Below, piece after piece: positions 60,401 through 64,000 of a stretch of 64,000 bases of DNA. The position numbers and the translations under genes were made by a program. Under the pieces are notes generated by a model. It was not told where the DNA came from. It saw nothing but the letters and a program-made list of their open reading frames with translations, and did not search any database. Source of the stretch: Xylaria sp. FL1777 (lineage: Eukaryota; Ascomycota; Sordariomycetes; Xylariales; Xylariaceae); the NCBI GenBank assembly GCA_022578965.1, contig MU400675.1:28780-92779 (forward strand), in the 5' to 3' direction. The number at the start of each line of letters is the position of its first letter. Position 1 is the stretch's first letter.

Positions 60401-61649
60401 TTAATTTTTTTTAAAACAAAAACCTGCTTAATTTATATTTTATAGCTGCTTTTATAGCTTATTAATTTATTAACTATATTAAAGTTTTAATTAATATTTA
60501 TTGCTTTTATTAGCGCTTTAAACATTTTAATAACGCTAAAAAGCTGCTATACTATAGTATATAAATTTATATAGCATACTAAATCTACGTTTTATAAAAA
60601 CAGGCTGTTATAAACTTTACAAAAAAACCTTTTATAACTAATATTTAAAAACTTGCTTTTTGCTTATAAAATAATAGTTATACATTTAGCATAAAATACT
60701 TTTAAAAAATATATAATTGTTTTTTTGTTGCATGCTTTTGACTAACAAAAGCACTTAAAAGTTTAACTTTTATTAAAATATAGCAAATAAAGCAGTTTGC
60801 TTTATAAGCTATATATTAGCTACTTGTGCTAAAAGTTCAATAAATTATATAGCATTAGGTTTATTATTAATATAGTTAAAACTTTTGCTAAAAAAGTTTA
60901 ACTAAAAGCAAAATATATTAACTTTTTATTTTTTATAACAAGCTTAACTATATAATATAATATAAAAAGCATTATACTTTTACTGCTGTTTTAAAAACTA
61001 TAATGCTACTTATACTATATAACTTTATGCTATACAAAATTAAATCAAACAAATAGTTATAAAAACACTAAGCTTACATTATAAAATATATAAAAAGCGT
61101 AGTAAAACAAAAAAAAAAAACTTTATAAATTCTTAAATATATAGTAAGCTTTTAAAGCTATAAAGTTATATTGTTTTTCTAAAAAAAAAAAACTAAAGCT
61201 GCTTTTTTTTTAATTTATTACGTTTATAAAAACTTCTTTGCTTTATTATAACGCAATATAAATATGTTTTATTATTTTTTTGCGTATATTATAATAGCGC
61301 AGCTAATTTATTATAGCTTTATGCATTTTTTCTTATAATACTGCTTAAAAAAAACAAAACAAAATAAAACATGCTAAAAACTTACAACGTATTATAACGC
61401 TATAATAAAAAAATCAAGATTTAAAGCTATAAAATAACAAAAAAACAAAAAAAACCGATTTATAGCAAAAACGTTTTGTTTTCTATAAATGTTTTTTTTT
61501 TTTTTATATATAAGTAAAAAAAAAAAAAAGTTAAGTTCTTTAAGTTATATAAATCTTATATTTCCTTTACTTTTATTTTTATTACTATTTTTCCTCTTTT
61601 ATTTATTAAATTATATTATTAAACTACATTACTAAATAACATATATAGT
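60401..61649. other. Unassigned degenerate sequence
   Basis: Lies within the interval bounded by the 55325 and 61650 direct repeats. I could not recognise retrotransposon domains on either strand. Confidence 0.5.
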
Positions 61650-61975
61650 TTTTAGTACTATAAAAGCTTTTTAGCTAAAACAATAAATAGCTTTTTTTTT
61701 TTTGTTTTAAATATAAATAAAAATAAAATATTGCTTAATAAAATATAGCTATAAAGCAAGCAAATATAAACTTGCTACTTGCATAAAATGCTGCTAAAAA
61801 AAAAAAAATAATACGCATGCTTTAAACATTATACTTAAGAAAAATAATAGCTTTAAGCATTAAGTAGTACTAAGCGTAATAAATATATAAATAAAAAAAC
61901 TTATGTTTTTATGCTAAACAAATAATACTATATACTGCAGTTTTATAATACTTTATAAAAAATTATTATTTTGTT
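61650..61975 (+). repeat. Direct repeat, right copy (possible LTR)
   Basis: Right-hand partner of 55325-55640. Similarity begins near a TATAAAAGYTTTTWAGCTAAA block and ends after TTTATAAAAAATTAT. Confidence 0.8.
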
Positions 61976-62220
61976 TTAAATATAAAAAAAACAGTTGCTT
62001 TTTAAATAATAATAAACAGCTATTTTTTAAATAGTAATAAACTGTTTTATTTAGTTAAGCTTAATTATTATTAAAATAAGTAAACATAGTATATTTTATA
62101 CCTTTTAAGCTATATATATTATTTATTTTTTTTAACCTTTAAGTTATTTTTTTTACTTCTAGTTGTTTTAAATATACTATTTTACTTGCTATATTATATA
62201 CTTTTTTATACTTTTAATAA
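61976..62220. other. Short degenerate spacer with small duplication
   Basis: A roughly 30-bp block CAGYTRYTTTTTAAATARTAATAAAC occurs twice in tandem near 62001-62045. Confidence 0.6.
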
Positions 62221-62380
62221 TTGTTTTGTTTTTTTTTTTTTTTTTTTGTTTTTTTTTTTTTTTTTGTTTTTTTTTGGTTTGTTTTTTTTTGGTTTTTTTT
62301 TTTTTTTTTTTTTATTTCCTTCCTTTTTAAGCATACGCAATAAAACAGCTATACTAGCTAATTTGTTTTTTTTTTTGCTT
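62221..62380. repeat. Poly-T tract with G interruptions
   Basis: T-runs of 10-25 bases separated by G or GG. The open forward frame across it (62186-62386) is Phe-only low complexity. Confidence 0.92.
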
Positions 62381-63890
62381 ACTTAACTTTTTTTTTTAGT
62401 TTTGCTAGCAATAGATTTATTGCTTTAAAATTTATAAACTTTAAAACATTATACATTAAAACACTTAATGTTTTTTTGAAAGCTTGCTAAAACTAAAAAT
62501 TATTTAGTTTTATAGCTAACTTAGTAATCCTATAAACTAATATGCTTTTATAGTTATAGTTCTTTAAAATTTATGTTTTTTAGAATTATTACTACTGCTT
62601 ATGCTATTTTTATTAATTATAAAAGTCTTAAAGCAACTTATAATTAAAATAACTTAAGTAAAACTGCAGCTTTTGCTTAAAAAACATAGCACTAACTAAT
62701 TAGCATTGCTACTTTATTTCTTTAGTTCTAGTATGCTTTTTTTTGTAAGTAATAGCTACTACTATGCTTTTACTAAAAAAAATAAGCTTAAATACTATTA
62801 AAGCATAAAAAGTAAACTTTAAAAAGCATTAATAACTAACAAAAAAATTAGTACTACTTTTTATACTTTTTTATTATGTTTTTTTGCTTTATTATAACTG
62901 CTTAGTAGCTTTACGTTTTTTGCTACTAAACAAAAGCGCAAATTATAGCTTTAATAAAATTAGCGCAATTTATAATAGCTTTTATTTTTTTGTTATAAAA
63001 AGCTACTTATATACTATAGCAATAAAACATTCTTTTTTTTCTGTAAAGTTCTTTTATTACGCTTTAGCTAGCTTAACTTCCTAATAAATACTAGCAGTTT
63101 TTTTTTTTTTAATAAAATTAGCATATTATAGCAAGCTTTATTATTATAGCTTTTGTTTAACAAAAACTTTAATGCTTATAAATAAAAAATAATAGCATTA
63201 CTAAATTAGCTATTATGCTTAGCTTGCTTACTTTTATAGCTATAATTATATAGCTATTAAAAGGCTTTTATGCTTAAAGTTAGTTTAGCTAAGCTTAAAT
63301 AAACACAAAAATCTAATAACGCGTTTTTATTATATAGCTACTACAAAACAATCTTAATAGCATAGCTTTTAATAGTTTTTTAGCTTTATTAAAAAAAAAA
63401 GCTAAAAAAGCTACTATACTTAGTACTACTTTAAACTATAAGCTTGCTATACAAATAATAAAAAACTACTAATATTATATACTTTTTTGCTATAAGTTTG
63501 CAAAAATTATAGCATTATGCTTTAGCTGCTTTTTAAGTTACAGGTTTTTTTATTTGTAGTAACTGCAGTAATACTGCTATATTATAATAGTTTAACAAGT
63601 TATATAATAGTACTTTTAATACGTTAGCTTATTAAAAACTAAGTTTTTTAAGTATAAAATAAAAGCTAAAATTAGTAATAAAAATATAAACGTAGTAAAG
63701 TTGTTTTATATATAAAAAAAAGCAAGTTATTAGCATATAATATTTAAAATTTAGCGTTGCTTTTTAAGTTTTAAGTTTTAGTAAGCATAGCTTTTTAAAT
63801 GCGCTATAATCTTTTGCTTAAAAACAGCATAGCAGTACGTTTAACAAATTGCTACTTAATATAAGGCCAAAAAAATAAAGGGTTTATAAC
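62381..63890. other. Unassigned sequence with one 66-codon open stretch
   Basis: 62884-63084 is open on the plus strand (SFNKISAIYNSFYFF segment). The complementary strand reads equally naturally over the same bases (EKKECFIAIVYK segment, a few TAA/TAG), so neither strand is called. Otherwise no gene or repeat recognised. Confidence 0.4.
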
Positions 63891-63904
63891 TAATATTTTT
63901 TATA

Positions 63905-63952
63905 ATATTGTTTTTTTTTGTTTTTTTTTTGTTTTTTTTTTCTTTTTTTTTT
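63905..63952. repeat. Poly-T tract at window end
   Basis: T-runs interrupted by single G or C. Confidence 0.9.
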
Positions 63953-64000
63953 AAAGCAATAATAACAATAAAATATAGTAGTACAATATATAATATATAC

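Larger units (their letters stand above)
1..64000. other. AT-rich, RIP-like mutated isochore without intact genes
   Basis: Composition is about 75-80 % A+T throughout, with no plausible intact gene on either strand. In four 60-base lines counted by hand (starting at 121, 10441, 33661 and 45121; both strands), bases before C were G 31, A 20, T 4, C 0. Bases after C were T 34, A 21, with no CpC or CpG. So TpC/GpA and CpC/GpG are nearly eliminated while GpC (often AGCT) is retained. Decayed reading frames carry many TAA/TAG but almost no TGA. This is what C-to-T decay of both strands leaves behind. RIP in ascomycetes is the known process of this kind, but the preference for a pyrimidine before C is not the textbook CpA pattern. 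Fungal origin is inference. Confidence 0.85.

Noticed and set aside
1..64000. Organellar (mitochondrial or plastid) origin
   Set aside because: No cox, cob, nad, rRNA or tRNA-like sequence is visible in 64 kb, the decayed frames are full of TAA/TAG, and a chromovirus integrase fragment is present; nuclear repeat DNA fits better.

Overview
This window is an extremely AT-rich, gene-dead block. A few hand-sampled lines average roughly 23 % G+C. I found no intact protein-coding gene, no tRNA or rRNA and no convincing regulatory site. It consists of (a) long decayed reading frames still recognisable as coding because in-frame stops are thinned out in one frame, (b) many degenerate minisatellite and dispersed-repeat arrays, and (c) A/T homopolymer tracts. 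The best fit is an AT-rich isochore of a filamentous fungus (repeat graveyard, pericentromeric, subtelomeric or accessory), made by a RIP-like C-to-T process acting on both strands. The fungal assignment is inference. It rests on this decay style and on one recognisable Ty3/Gypsy chromovirus integrase tail (22035-22409).

The most striking property is the sequence context of the surviving cytosines. They are almost all in GpC or ApC; TpC/GpA and CpC/GpG are nearly gone. CpA, the classic RIP target, is only moderately reduced. Putative CAA/CAG codons have become TAA/TAG mainly after a pyrimidine and survive after a purine. Translations are rich in Lys/Asn and poor in Glu/Asp/Pro, as expected from TC/CC loss on both strands.

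Layout: 1-2.9 kb, three dispersed copies of a short repeat plus tandem arrays. 2.9-6.3 kb, degenerate sequence with a 27-bp minisatellite. 6.4-7.5 kb, decayed gene with a Cys cluster, interrupted by a TTTGCT-type microsatellite. 8.6-10.9 kb, decayed long frame with one frame change. 11.6-12.7 kb, decayed frame. 12.96-13.13 kb, a small inverted-repeat-bounded element. 13.7-18.2 kb, decayed giant frame (about 1480 codons). 19.5-21.6 kb, TTAATTAA tracts and a 57-bp tandem array. 22.0-23.1 kb, the least mutated island: chromovirus integrase tail followed by a second decayed frame. 24.2-29.3 kb, a second giant frame (about 1710 codons). 29.4-30.5 kb, a minus-strand decayed gene tail-to-tail with it. 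32.5-33.1 and 36.0-36.7 kb, short decayed frames. 37.7-41.9 kb, a dense cluster of six different minisatellites. 43.3-45 kb, microsatellite plus weak decayed frame. 45.9-49.7 kb, two long-period degenerate repeat families around a decayed helical (possibly gag-like) frame. 51.7-53.3 kb, strand-asymmetric poly-T array. 53.6-55.0 kb, decayed frame. 55.3-62.0 kb, an interval bounded by a roughly 320-bp direct repeat pair (possible LTR pair) with nested repeats. 62.3-64 kb, T-rich and unassigned.

No genes work together here. Apart from the integrase tail I could not assign functions to the decayed frames. They should be read as pseudogene calls supported mainly by frame-specific stop depletion.
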